The translations under genes and the position numbers were made by a program. DNA of 14,691 nucleotides. It comes from Baffinella frigidus. Its lineage: Eukaryota; Cryptophyceae; Cryptomonadales; Baffinellaceae. Under the pieces are notes generated by a model. That model did not search any database, was not told where the DNA came from, and worked only from the letters and a program-made list of their open reading frames with translations. Shown here piece after piece: positions 6,428-13,090 of the stretch; the stretch's first letter is position 1; the number at the start of each line of letters is the position of its first letter. Where the stretch lies: the NCBI GenBank assembly GCA_026770585.1, contig MU646860.1, forward strand, positions 157,703 through 172,393. The letters run 5' to 3'.

Positions 6428-6493
6428 CGCGGATCACATCTTTCAGCTCCACCCCTTCAGGTCCTTTAGGTTTTAATTTCGCCCAACATATGC
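6428..6493 (-). pseudogene. K-family fragment
   Basis: The minus strand reads GICWAKLKPKGPEG then VELKDVIRD, joining the end of one K unit to the start of another. Confidence 0.35.
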
Positions 6494-6545
6494 CAACGTC
6501 ACGCCCTTCCGTAGAAAGGACTGCAGAGAAAGCATTTGGTTCACT

Positions 6546-6640
6546 TCGGAAGGTTGGTGGGTGGCAGAAGCGGTGCACCGCGAACTTGTTCTGAAGAAAG
6601 GCCGTGCTGCCTTTCGGATCACATCCAGGCCCCCCTGTAC
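6546..6640 (-). pseudogene. K-family fragment with H block
   Basis: The minus strand reads VIRKAARPFFRTSS followed by the GCGGTGCACCGCTTCTGCCA block that precedes K units elsewhere, here in reversed order relative to 5796-5932. Confidence 0.33.
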
Positions 6641-6744
6641 AGAGGATCGCGGCAGAACCGGCTGAAGGGTAGCGGTGGTGTTGGTAGTAACAAATGTCTC
6701 TCGCCTGCACTCCCTGTAACCCCTGCAACGGGAACCGCCCCCCC

Positions 6745-6832
6745 CCTTCAGACTACCATAGGGCCCTAGGCATGGGCCTACTGTTGGGTCCTAGGGGGAG
6801 GCGGTTTCTTATAAGCGAGGTAACCCTATGCA
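6745..6832 (+). mobile_element. M element, right half
   Basis: CCATAGGGCCCTAGGCATGG, GGGTCCTAGGGGGAGGCGG and TTTCTTATAAGCGAGGTAAC match the right side of complete M copies. The left terminal repeat is missing. Confidence 0.7.
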
Positions 6833-6847
6833 ACGGGGGGCCTGAAT

Positions 6848-6934
6848 GTGATCCGAAAGGAAGCATGGCTTTTCTGCAGAACCAGTTCCGGTGACCGCCT
6901 ATGTTGGGAGCTCCAAGAACCTAACAGACCTAAC
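6848..6934 (+). pseudogene. K-family conserved frame on plus strand
   Basis: Open for 29 codons: VIRKEAWLFCRTSSGD then RLCWELQEPNRPN. It differs from the 4950 and 5796 copies mostly by conservative or silent changes. Confidence 0.38.
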
Positions 6935-7052
6935 GGTGGCTGCTACGTGGTTGCCGAAACGCGTCCACGCTGTCCTAAATCACCTCAAGGACCCTGTAAC
7001 CCCTGCAAGAGAGAGCCTTAAGCGGAGGCGTGCGTGCAGCGAGAGTCGGGGA

Positions 7053-7148
7053 AACGTTATTACTCCAGGGGTGCCTCGTTCATGAGAAAGCGCACCCCCC
7101 TAGGACCTTACAGTAGGCCTATGTCTAGGGCCCTCTGGTGGTCCTAGG
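7053..7148 (+). mobile_element. M element, diverged left half
   Basis: CCAGGGGTGCCTCGTTCATG, AGAAAGCGCACCCCCCTAGG and CAGTAGGCCTATGTCTAGGG match the family but the TA and terminal bases have decayed. Confidence 0.65.
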
Positions 7149-7290
7149 TGACGATCACGCGGCCGCTCGCCAGATTGTTTGGACACAAAAAAAATCCTCT
7201 CGCCCGTTGGTTGTACGGGATTAGTAATACCGGAGGGTGGTTTCTGCTTGAAAATTCCCTACTCTCGTACTACTCCCTACTCTCACCCCG

Positions 7291-7420
7291 TAGGAGGCGG
7301 AGTCAGAGTCCATCCGGAAAACGCTCGAATGAGCGGCCGACGCGGGGTACAGTACGTGGCACAATGCGTAGCATGTGCGGCGCTGACGCTGGTTGTTTTG
7401 CAATAAATTACCAATCTCTC
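7291..7420 (-). mobile_element. R3 element, copy 3
   Basis: 130 bp in minus orientation, from TAGGAGGCGGAGTCAGAGTC to CAATCTCTC. No clear target duplication is visible, so the insertion is probably older. Confidence 0.68.
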
Positions 7421-7525
7421 TCTATATGGGATTTCCCGCTCTAAATGTGTTTTATGGCGACGTAAATGTGTTGTATGGTGTTTTACTCAGCGACATACGC
7501 ATTTGCGCCCGGATGCAGGATACGT

Positions 7526-7576
7526 TCCGGTGCCCGCCTATGTTGGGAGCTCGAAGAACCTCAAGGACCTAAAGGA
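7526..7576 (+). pseudogene. K-family fragment on plus strand
   Basis: Reads SGARLCWELEEPQGPKG and stops at the left TA of the M element at 7580. Confidence 0.36.
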
Positions 7577-7579
7577 CTA

Positions 7580-7688
7580 CAGGGGTACCTCGCTCATAAG
7601 AAACCAACGCCCCCTAGGACCCTACAGTAGGGCCCTATGGTGGTCCTAGCTAGGGGGGTGGTCGTTTCTTATGAGCGAGGTACCCCTG
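7580..7688. mobile_element. complete M miniature inverted-repeat element
   Basis: 109 bp with inverted ends CAGGGGTACCTCGCTCATAA and its reverse complement, flanked by TA (7578-7579, 7689-7690). The inside is itself nearly palindromic around CCCTACAGTAGGGCCCTATG. It has no coding capacity and fits a Tc1/mariner-derived miniature element by TA duplication. At least eight other full or partial copies lie in the window. Confidence 0.85.
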
Positions 7689-7734
7689 TAAAGAGCGCGG
7701 CCGAGCGCCCCTAGCTCCGAGCGCCCCTAGCCGG

Positions 7735-7858
7735 CCCGAGTATGTCCCTTAAGTGGCCAGTAGGCGCATACGCCCTATCGTAGGGCCCTAGGACCTGCCT
7801 AGGACCTGCCGGGGTCAATTTTGACCCCCTGGCCACTTAAGGGGTACTCATACTCGGG
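7735..7858. repeat. foldback element F3
   Basis: The left arm 7735-7760 (CCCGAGTATG, CCCTTAAGTGGCCAG) is inverted at 7829-7858 with a 4-nt gap. An 18-bp perfect palindrome GGGGTCAATTTTGACCCC sits at 7811-7828. The central GGGCCCTAGGACCTGCC part recurs in reverse orientation near 14075-14137, so this is a dispersed family. Confidence 0.85.
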
Positions 7859-7927
7859 CGGAGCTAGAGGCGCCCCGGGCACAAATGTTGAGGATGCAGC
7901 CGTGTTTATAGTACAGAGTAATAATGG

Positions 7928-7946
7928 ACTCTCTCTCTCTCTCCCT

Positions 7947-7977
<31 letters not shown>

Positions 7978-8124
7978 CCGCTGCCGAGCAAGGACGTGAT
8001 TCAATTTTAAAGGATTTTCAAACCTTTCACCTGAGTTTTTAAGTCAAATGGACTTTTAAAATGAAAAAGCTGAGACCGGATTTCCGGTCGTGGCTTTTAA
8101 ATGAACCCCGTGTTGCCTCGATCG

Positions 8125-8155
<31 letters not shown>

Positions 8156-8293
8156 CCCCTCACGCGGGCGCACTCCGCACCCCCCCCTAGGACCCTACAG
8201 TAGGCCTATGCCTAGGGCCCTACGGTAGTCCTAGGGGGGGCGCACTTTCTTATGAGCGAGGCACCCCTGTACCAACACGGCCGCGGTCGCGCG

Positions 8294-8366
<73 letters not shown>

Positions 8367-8376
8367 CCTCCCTCAC
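7928..8376. repeat. cluster of (CT)n microsatellites
   Basis: CT tracts at 7928-7977, 8127-8156 and 8293-8376, the last with a CG-alternating core (8316-8328). Between them is unique sequence and a truncated M element. Open frames here are Ser/Leu or Arg/Glu repeats and not genes. Confidence 0.93.
8174..8272. mobile_element. M element lacking its left end
   Basis: CCTAGGACCCTACAGTAGGC through TTTCTTATGAGCGAGGCACC and CCTGTA. The left terminal repeat is replaced by microsatellite-flanking sequence. Confidence 0.72.
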
Positions 8377-8747
8377 GCAGGCGCACTCCGCGCGCGGATG
8401 TTGAGGATGCGGCGGCCCGCCTCAGAACAACGCGGCGCGAAGAGTCGCACGCACGCCCCCGTCCCTTCCTCCCCCTGAAAGAACACGTGACAGTCAGGCA
8501 TGGGAGTCTTTGGGGCATTGGCGGCATTGGAGCTGTGGACACTACAACCAGTTAGTTGTTACAACCCTTCACGCTGAAACCTAAGTTGCACGCCCCCGTC
8601 CCTTCCCCCCCCTGCAAGAACACGCGTCTATCAGGCATGGGAGCCATGCAGGGGAGTTACATGCACTCGAAAGTAAGAACACGCACCGCCCCCCGTCCCC
8701 TCCCTACCCTGCCAGAGCACGCGACTCGCCTGACAGTCGTGTGCTCT

Positions 8748-8790
<43 letters not shown>

Positions 8791-9067
8791 TGTGTGTGTG
8801 AGAGAGAGCGAGCGAGAGTCGCGTGGCAGGGGCCCTGCAAGAGCACAGGGGTTACGTGAGCGTTGGGCATTCCATAGGGGCATTGAAGCAGCTGGAGCTA
8901 TGTACAAGAGGGGCGGCAAGGATGCACGCCCCTGTCCCTTCCTGACCCTGCCGCAGCACGCGACCATCAGGCATGGGAGCCATACAGGGGGGGGTTACAT
9001 GCACTCGAAATTCAGGACACGCACCCCCCCCCGTCCCCTCCCGACCCTGCCAGAGCACGCGACTCTC

Positions 9068-9117
<50 letters not shown>

Positions 9118-9197
9118 AGAGCACCCAACTGTCAGGCATGGAGCCCCAAAACGATGAAAGCGAAATGTCGCGTTCCAGAGTACCTGGGCACCAGCCA
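8377..9197. repeat. tandemly duplicated block with GA and CT microsatellites
   Basis: A unit containing GCATGGGAGCCATNCAGG, TTACATGCACTCGAAA and CCCTGCCAGAGCACGCGACTC occurs at 8636-8725 and 8971-9063. Shorter relatives (ACGCCCCCGTCCCTTCC...CAGGCATGGGAG) lie at about 8453, 8590 and 8926. A GA/TG tract at 8751-8812 and a CT tract at 9062-9114 each follow the CCAGAGCACGCGACTC end or its complement. Minus-strand frames share RVLWQGREGTGG but show no convincing gene. Confidence 0.8.
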
Positions 9198-9314
9198 TAC
9201 AGGGGTACCTCGCCCATAAGAAAGCGCCCCCCCCCTAGGGCTGGAGCCATAGAGGGGTAACTCGCTCATAAGAAAGCGCCCCCCCCTAGGACCCTACAGT
9301 AGGACCATGCCTAG
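9198..9314 (+). mobile_element. two M left-end fragments in tandem
   Basis: CAGGGGTACCTCGCCCATAA (9200) and AGGGGTAACTCGCTCATAAG (9252) each begin after TA and run into the C-tract and CCTACAGTAGG block. They sit immediately left of a complete copy. Confidence 0.75.
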
Positions 9315-9316
9315 TA

Positions 9317-9432
9317 CAGGGGTACCTCGCTCATAAGAAAGCGCCCCCCCCCAGGGCCACCATAGGACCCTAGGCATGGTCTTACTGTTGGGTCCTAGGG
9401 GGGCGCGGTTTCTTATGAGCGAGGTACCCCTG
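9317..9432. mobile_element. complete M element, second full copy
   Basis: 116 bp with inverted ends of about 26 bp (CAGGGGTACCTCGCTCATAA), flanked by TA at 9315-9316 and 9433-9434. The loop reads GGACCCTAGGCATGG, TTACTGTTGGGTCC. Confidence 0.86.
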
Positions 9433-9458
9433 TAGGGGCGGTGAAGACATGGGAGTCG

Positions 9459-9770
9459 TGGAACCTCAACCCTCAACTCTGCACCGTACACCCTCAAACC
9501 TCAACCTTCAACCCTACACCCCCAACCCTACACCCTATACCCTCCACCCTCCACCCTCCACCCTCCACTCTCCACCCTCAACCCTCAACCCTCAGTCCTT
9601 CAACGTCAACCGCCAACCGTCAACCGTCAACCTTGAACCCCCGCACCCTAAACACTACACCAAACACCCCAAACCAGACACCCTACGAACGCACCGTGCC
9701 AGCGCCATACACAGGGGTTACCCTGAACCCTACACCTCAAACCCTATACCCTAAACCCGAATCCCGAAGG
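9459..9770 (-). repeat. telomere-like array, C-rich on plus strand (CCCTCAA, CCCTACA, CCCTCCA)
   Basis: Heptamers of CCCTNAA type, the reverse complement of the arrays at 640-2110. The long Pro/Ser/Thr open frame across it is an artefact of repeat translation. Confidence 0.92.
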
Positions 9771-9775
9771 ACGGA

Positions 9776-9905
9776 CCGTGCCAGTTTAGGGAATCGTCAC
9801 GAACCGCCTTCCCTCAACCCTCAACCCTCAACCTCAACCCTCGACCCTCAAGCCTCAAGCCTCAACCGCTTTCTCAGAAATCTTGTCACCCCACGTCAGG
9901 TTGGA
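9776..9905 (-). pseudogene. exon C copy 3, split by a telomere-like insertion
   Basis: Minus-strand pieces matching exon C (NLTWGDKI, and GGTTCGTGACGATTCCCT...GGCACGGTCC) lie on both sides of a 56-nt CCCTCAA array (9808-9863). AACCGC is present at both junctions (9802-9807 and 9864-9869). Copies C1 and C2 lack the insert. Small indels also break the frame. Confidence 0.6.
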
Positions 9906-9922
9906 CAGGGGTCCCCCCAAGT

Positions 9923-10115
9923 CCCAACCCCCAAACCCTTGGAACGAGTTCTACCCTCCACCCTCGACAACAAACCCTCCACCCTCACCCCTCAACCCTC
10001 ACCCCTCACCCCCACACACTACATCATAGACCCTACGCCCCAAACCCTATGCACTGACCCCTGAGACCTAAACCCCAAACCCTAAACCCTAAACCCTAAA
10101 CCCGAAATCTGAATC
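9923..10115 (-). repeat. C-rich array, first unit of a 364-bp tandem segmental duplication
   Basis: GTCCCAACC through GAACGAGTTCTAC, CAAACCCTCCACCCTC and CCCTATGCACTGACCCC recurs at 10287-10484 with period about 364, followed in both units by a copy of exon C. It includes three near-perfect CCCTAAA units at 10079-10102. Confidence 0.85.
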
Positions 10116-10116
10116 C

Positions 10117-10203
10117 CGAAGGACGGACCGTGCCATCGTAGGGAATCGTCACGAACCGCTTCCCCAAGATCTTGTCGCCCCATGTCAGGTTTGCATTCGC
10201 GCT
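10117..10203 (-). pseudogene. exon C copy 2 (C2)
   Basis: The minus strand is open for 29 codons: SANANLTWGDKILGKRF then VTIPYDGTVRPS. Relative to C1 it has silent changes in Leu, Thr, Asp and Pro codons and one Ala/Asp exchange. A 2-nt insertion just upstream (CTCTTCGG against CTTCGG) breaks the longer frame. Confidence 0.5.
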
Positions 10204-10216
10204 CCGAAGAGGTCCG

Positions 10217-10300
10217 GGGCTTAGTCCCAAACCCAAAGTAAAGGTTGGGACTTAGTCCCAAACCCCAAGAAAGGTTGGGACTTAGTCCCAACCTCCAAAC
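10217..10300 (+). repeat. minisatellite with palindromic core
   Basis: About three units of AAAGGTTGGGACTTAGTCCC-AACC(CC), each containing the palindrome GTTGGGACTTAGTCCCAAC. Confidence 0.85.
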
Positions 10301-10484
10301 CCCCCAGGTGTCGTGGAACGAGTTCTACTCCTCCACCCTCGAAAACAAACCCTCCACCCTCACCCCTCAACCCTCACCCCTCATCCCCAAACACTACATC
10401 ATAAACCCTACGCCCCAAACCCTATGCACCGACCCCTGAGACCTAACCCCCAAACCCCAAACCCTAAACCCGAAACCCGAAACC
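10301..10484 (-). repeat. C-rich telomere-like array, second unit of the 364-bp duplication
   Basis: CCCTCCA, CCCTCAA and CCCTAAA heptamers ending directly at the exon C1 border. See the first unit at 9923-10115. Confidence 0.88.
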
Positions 10485-10643
10485 CGAAGGACGGACCGTG
10501 CCAGCGTACGGAATCGTCACGAACCGCTTCCCCAAGATCTTATCGCCCCACGTCAAGTTTGCATTAGCGCTCCGAAGGTCGGCAATCTGTCGCCCAAACG
10601 GTGACAGTTCAGTACCAACAGCGTCAACTTTTGCCGATGCCCG
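10485..10643 (-). CDS. putative exon C1, most complete copy of exon C, unknown function
   Basis: The minus strand is open for 53 codons: RASAKVDAVGTELSPFG, then RQIADLRSANANLTWGDK, then ILGKRFVTIPYAGTVRPS. Other copies (10117, 11475, 10818-11030, 11089-11131) repeat parts of it with synonymous and conservative changes: IADL(R/Q)SANANLT(W/L)GDKI(L/T)G, KVD(A/G)VGTELS. The downstream end meets G-rich array sequence on the minus strand (TTCGG|GTTTCG), and the upstream end meets an R3 insertion. I do not recognise the family; the middle looks helical. A full-length cDNA would decide whether C joins D and E, which lie upstream on the same strand. Confidence 0.55.
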
Positions 10644-10650
10644 GGGTGCA

Positions 10651-10772
10651 GAGAGATTGGCAATTTATTGCCAAACAACCAGGGTCAGCGCTGCACATGC
10701 CTTCCACATTGTGCTACATACTGTACCCCGTGTCGGCCGCTCTCACGAGCTGTTTCCGGGTGGATTCTATCA
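10651..10772 (+). mobile_element. R3 element, copy 4, with exact target duplication
   Basis: 122 bp, from GAGAGATTGGCAATTTATTG to GGATTCTATCA, flanked by GGTGCA at 10645-10650 and 10773-10778. The sequence at 11126-11140 (CCCGGTGCAAATCTCGCACA) is the uninterrupted counterpart. This defines both ends of the element. Confidence 0.82.
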
Positions 10773-10817
10773 GGTGCAAAGCTCGCACACGTCCGGCACA
10801 AATCTACAGAATCAATG

Positions 10818-11030
10818 TTAGGCAAAAAATCGACTGCCTGCGATCTTCTCGCCCTGAAAATGGGGTAGTTAGGCATACGGCATTGCCTAGGACCTCCTAC
10901 CGTAAGCCGAGGGATCCTAGGACCAAAAAGTCTCGGCCTACGGTAGGAGGTCCTAGGCAATGCCGTAGGCCTCACTACCCCATTTTCAGGCCCACGAAAG
11001 GTTGGCATTCGCGCTCCAAAGGTCGGCAAC
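10818..11030 (-). pseudogene. exon C copy interrupted by foldback element F2
   Basis: Minus-strand pieces VADLWSANANLSW (upstream) and GEKIAGSRFFA-stop (downstream) are separated by the F2 foldback. Joining the flanks restores the WG(D/E)KI motif seen in C1, C2 and C5, so F2 inserted inside a coding segment. Duplication at the junctions is only 3-4 bp (GGC/GGGC). Confidence 0.55.
10853..10990. mobile_element. F2 foldback element, 59-bp arms
   Basis: Arms 10853-10911 and 10932-10990 are inverted with three mismatches around a 20-nt loop (GGATCCTAGGACCAAAAAGT). Arm motifs CCTAGGACC and CTACCGTA recur in F1, F3 and M, suggesting related families. The whole would fold into a very stable hairpin. 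Confidence 0.92.
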
Positions 11031-11088
11031 TTGTCAAAAATATCGGTCATTAAGGTGCCTTTGTAACCCCCCCCCCCCCCAAAGTTGA

Positions 11089-11131
11089 CAGTTCAGTACC
11101 AACACCGTCAACTTTTGCCATTGCCCGGTGC
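11089..11131 (-). pseudogene. 5' fragment of an exon C copy
   Basis: The minus strand reads AMAKVDGVGTELSTLG, matching ASAKVDAVGTELSPFG of C1, and then runs into a 14-bp G homopolymer. Confidence 0.42.
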
Positions 11132-11203
11132 AAATCTCGCACACGTCCGATACAAGCCTCCAGAATCCAGATTCGGAAGCCCTTAGCAATCGTCCAGAAT
11201 CTG

Positions 11204-11239
11204 GACGATTTTTCGTCCAACGTTGGACGAAAAATCGTC
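11204..11239. repeat. perfect 36-bp palindrome
   Basis: GACGATTTTTCGTCCAAC and its exact reverse complement with no spacer. The right half (GACGAAAAATCGTC) matches exon C flanking sequence at 11479-11492 (GCGAAAAATTGTC), so the left half is a newly made inverted copy of local sequence, as in template switching. Confidence 0.93.
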
Positions 11240-11303
11240 TACCGGTGATCTTATCTCCCAACGTTCAGTTTGCTTTAGCGCTCTGAAGGTCCGCAATCTG
11301 GAT
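11240..11303 (-). pseudogene. exon C copy 4 with stop
   Basis: The minus strand reads IADLQSAKAN-stop-TLGDKITGRRFFV. Preceded by CCTAATCCAG, an acceptor-like end. Confidence 0.45.
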
Positions 11304-11474
11304 TAGGGGCTAGGGGTTGAGAGTTAGGTTTGGGGTTAAGCCAGGAATTCATCACCCAGTCCACGCCAGATCACAAGCGGGGGTTTCAGAACGCAACGTT
11401 TCGCTTTTAAAAGGCTATTTTAAAGGTAAGAATTCCACGTTGTTGCGGTGCCGTAAAAATCTCCAGAATCAAGT
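11304..11474. repeat. G-rich patch and unit duplicated at 11550-11650
   Basis: A short TTAGGG-like patch, then CCAGGAATTC...TTTCGCTTTTAAAAG and ACGTTGTTGCGGTGC, which recurs in a shorter form at 11592-11650 after the next exon C copy. Confidence 0.65.
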
Positions 11475-11549
11475 TTAGGCGAAAAATTGTCTACCGGTGA
11501 TCTTATCTCCCAACGTCAAGTTTGCGTTAGCGCTCTGAAGGTCCGCAAT
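11475..11549 (-). pseudogene. exon C copy 5 ending in a stop
   Basis: The minus strand reads IADLQSANANLTLGDKIT then GRQFFA-stop, after CCTAACCCAG. It shares the FFA-stop ending with the F2-interrupted copy and differs from C1 (KRFVTIPY). It may be a genuine alternative terminal exon or a decayed copy. Confidence 0.45.
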
Positions 11550-11599
11550 CTGGGTTAGGGGTGAGGGGTTTAGGGTTAGGTTTAGGGTTAAACCAGGAA

Positions 11600-11991
11600 T
11601 TTCGCTTTAAAAGTGTTTCGTGATACAATTTTCACATTGTTGCGGCAGCGAGCTACTGACTTTGTCCCTAATCCCTAAACCAGTCCACTGTGTGAACCCC
11701 CGAACCCCAATCCCTAATCCCTCAACCCTCCACCCTCAACCCAAAACAGGACGTGTGGTCGCGCTTTACAGGGGGGGACGGCGCCTCCGCGTGGACCCTC
11801 GACAAGGTCATACCCTTCATATACGTATATAAAGATATATACTGCATATATACTGCGAGCGATTGACTTTGGCGTGTTTTCCGCACCCATCTGGTACAAA
11901 TCTTCAGAATCAACTTTTGAAGAATTACCAGCCCTAGATCTTGTCGGGCTAGCTAAGGGCTTCCAATACACTGTGTTTCCCGGTGCCAAAC
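11600..11991. other. spacer with C-rich patch and AT-rich segment
   Basis: Holds CCCTAAACC/CCCTCAACCC patches (11668-11745), a TATATACG-rich stretch (11818-11852) and a diverged relative of the sequence beside exon C (11890-11935; minus strand KVDSEDLYQMGAEN). I see no gene. Confidence 0.55.
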
Positions 11992-12130
11992 GGGTTTCGG
12001 GGTTCGGGTCTCGGGATTCGGGTTTCGGGATTCGGGTTTTGGGATTCGGGATTCGGGTTTCAGGATTCGGGGTTCGGGGTTCGGGATCAGGGTGTGAGGT
12101 TTCGGGTTTCGGGATTTGGGTGTAAGGTGC
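11992..12130 (+). repeat. G-rich array with GGGATTC/GGGTTTC units
   Basis: A 14-bp higher-order alternation GGGATTCGGGTTTC dominates, unlike the GGGTTTA arrays on the left. It abuts the donor side of exon copy D3. Confidence 0.9.
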
Positions 12131-12135
12131 AGGAC

Positions 12136-12177
12136 CTGCTCAGCGACGCGCAGTTTCTTCCAGCGTTCTGACGGGAA
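12136..12177 (-). pseudogene. exon D copy 3, 3' part
   Basis: The minus strand reads FPSERWKKLRVAEQ, ending CAG|GTCCTG. The first half of the unit is replaced by a GGGATTC array. Confidence 0.48.
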
Positions 12178-12280
12178 GGGTTTCAAGATTCGGGATTCGG
12201 GTTTCGGGATTCGGGATTCGGGTTTCGGGGTTTAGGTTAGGGGGTAGATTCTAGAGGTTAGGGGTTAGGGGGAGGGAGAG
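12178..12280 (+). repeat. G-rich array between exon copies D3 and D2
   Basis: GGGATTC/GGGTTTC units then TTAGGGG units, meeting D3 inside the exon and D2 just outside its donor. Confidence 0.88.
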
Positions 12281-12286
12281 CGAGAC

Positions 12287-12349
12287 CTGCTCAGCAACCC
12301 GCAAGTTCTCCCAGCGTTCTGACGGGAAGGCGTCTGGAGGGATAGGATC
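12287..12349 (-). pseudogene. exon D copy 2, 3' two thirds
   Basis: The minus strand reads DPIPPDAFPSERWENLRVAE plus Gln, ending CAG|GTCTCG. The VLYHCLERS start is missing. Confidence 0.5.
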
Positions 12350-12410
12350 CAATGTTCTACTACTGCCCCCCCCCCGCCATCCGGACCCAACCCCCAACCC
12401 CATCGGGGTT

Positions 12411-12563
12411 GTCTCGCTTACCACGGGGCGAGAAACCCTGATCTCGAAACCCGAATCCCGAATCCCGGATCCTGAAACCCGAATCCCGAACCCCGAATCC
12501 CGAATCCCGAAACCAACTTTAGGCAAAAGCTCCAAGCTCAACACGCCCCGTGGTAAGCGAGAT
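12411..12563. repeat. 19-bp inverted repeat enclosing a C-rich array
   Basis: TCTCGCTTACCACGGGGCG (12412-12430) is perfectly inverted at 12545-12563. Between them is a CCCGAATCCCGAAAC array with strand polarity opposite to its neighbours, as if the array together with its arms had been inverted or folded back. Confidence 0.82.
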
Positions 12564-12630
12564 TCGCCGGGTAGCCGACTGTCTTATTTGCGCGAGAATT
12601 AGAGGTTTGGGAGGGCGTAGTCTGAATGAC

Positions 12631-12720
12631 CTGCTCAGCGACCCGCAAGTTCTCCCAGCGTTCTGACGGGAAGGCGTCTGGGGGGATAGGGTCCGAACGC
12701 TCAAGGCAGTGGTACAACAC
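12631..12720 (-). CDS. putative exon D1, complete copy of exon D, unknown function
   Basis: The minus strand gives exactly 30 codons between CAG acceptor and CAG|GTCATT donor, phase 0 at both ends: VLYHCLERSDPIPPDAFP then SERWENLRVAEQ. Five other partial copies share this frame, with Pro/Leu and Asp/Glu exchanges and silent changes, and four donor ends keep CAG|GT. A symmetric phase-0 exon can be duplicated without breaking the frame, which fits its copy number. The family is not recognised. The frame is also continuous upstream with D0. Confidence 0.58.
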
Positions 12721-12909
12721 CTGCCACGGCATGGGGGTTAAATCCCGGAAAGAGAGAGAGAACTCTATTATCTCCAACACGGCCGCCATGCGTGCCCCCC
12801 CCCCGAGTGTTGAGAAGGGGAGGACGGGGCCCGAACGCTCCAGACAGTGATACACCACCTGGCCGAATTCTGTAACGTCAGTACAGTCTCCTTGCCGGAA
12901 GAAGTTCAA
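12721..12909 (-). CDS. upstream D0 segment contiguous with D1
   Basis: The minus strand reads DCTDVTEFGQ then VVYHCLERSG (a second, diverged start of unit D), then about 40 residues including RMAAVLEIIEF and RDLTPMPWQ, directly in frame with D1. The homologous stretch at 13022-13267 has the DPIPPEA part here deleted and a 2-nt shift in CTCTCTC, so intron/exon boundaries are uncertain. RDLTPMP(W/H)Q before VLYHCLERS is shared by both. Confidence 0.35.
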
Positions 12910-13013
12910 CCCTAACTCTTTTCAGGAAATCCGTGGGATTGAATCCGACGGATTCAATCCGTGCGTGCGAAGTCAGCAGCCTGAGGGTTTGATTCCTGAA
13001 AGGAGTTAGGGTT
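12908..13013. repeat. foldback element with 21-bp ends and inner palindrome
   Basis: AACCCTAACTCTTTTCAGGAA is inverted at 12993-13013 with one mismatch. Inside, GGATTGAATCCG-A-CGGATTCAATCC is a perfect palindrome (12936-12960). The right half recurs at about 13598-13665. GGTTTGATTCC resembles a tRNA B box, but no cloverleaf fits. Confidence 0.83.
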
Positions 13014-13021
13014 TAGGGGGG

Positions 13022-13090
13022 TTCCCAGCGTTCTGACGGGAAGGCCTCTGGGGGTATGAGGTCCGAACGCTCCAGGCAGTGATACAACAC
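13022..13090 (-). pseudogene. exon D copy 4, 5' part
   Basis: The minus strand reads VLYHCLERSDLIPPEAFP then SERWE after a CATCAG acceptor, and is cut by CCCCCCTAAACCC array sequence, so its last seven residues and donor are gone. Confidence 0.5.

Noticed and set aside
8293-8376. CRISPR-like or regular spaced repeats
   Set aside because: Only microsatellites and dispersed elements; no direct repeats with uniform unique spacers anywhere in the window.
8231-9250. Arg-Glu and Ser-Leu repeat open frames
   Set aside because: Products of (GA)n/(CT)n microsatellites. The shared RVLWQGREGTGG piece comes from a tandem nucleotide duplication and lacks synonymous-change evidence.
9441-10064. 207-residue Pro/Ser/Thr-rich open frame on the plus strand
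   Set aside because: Translation of CCCTCAA/CCCTCCA heptamers; stops are absent because of repeat composition, and exon C copies lie on the opposite strand.
12961-13000. tRNA gene or tRNA-derived SINE (GGTTTGATTCC resembles a B box; also near 13640)
   Set aside because: No acceptor stem, anticodon arm or A box could be fitted around either motif.
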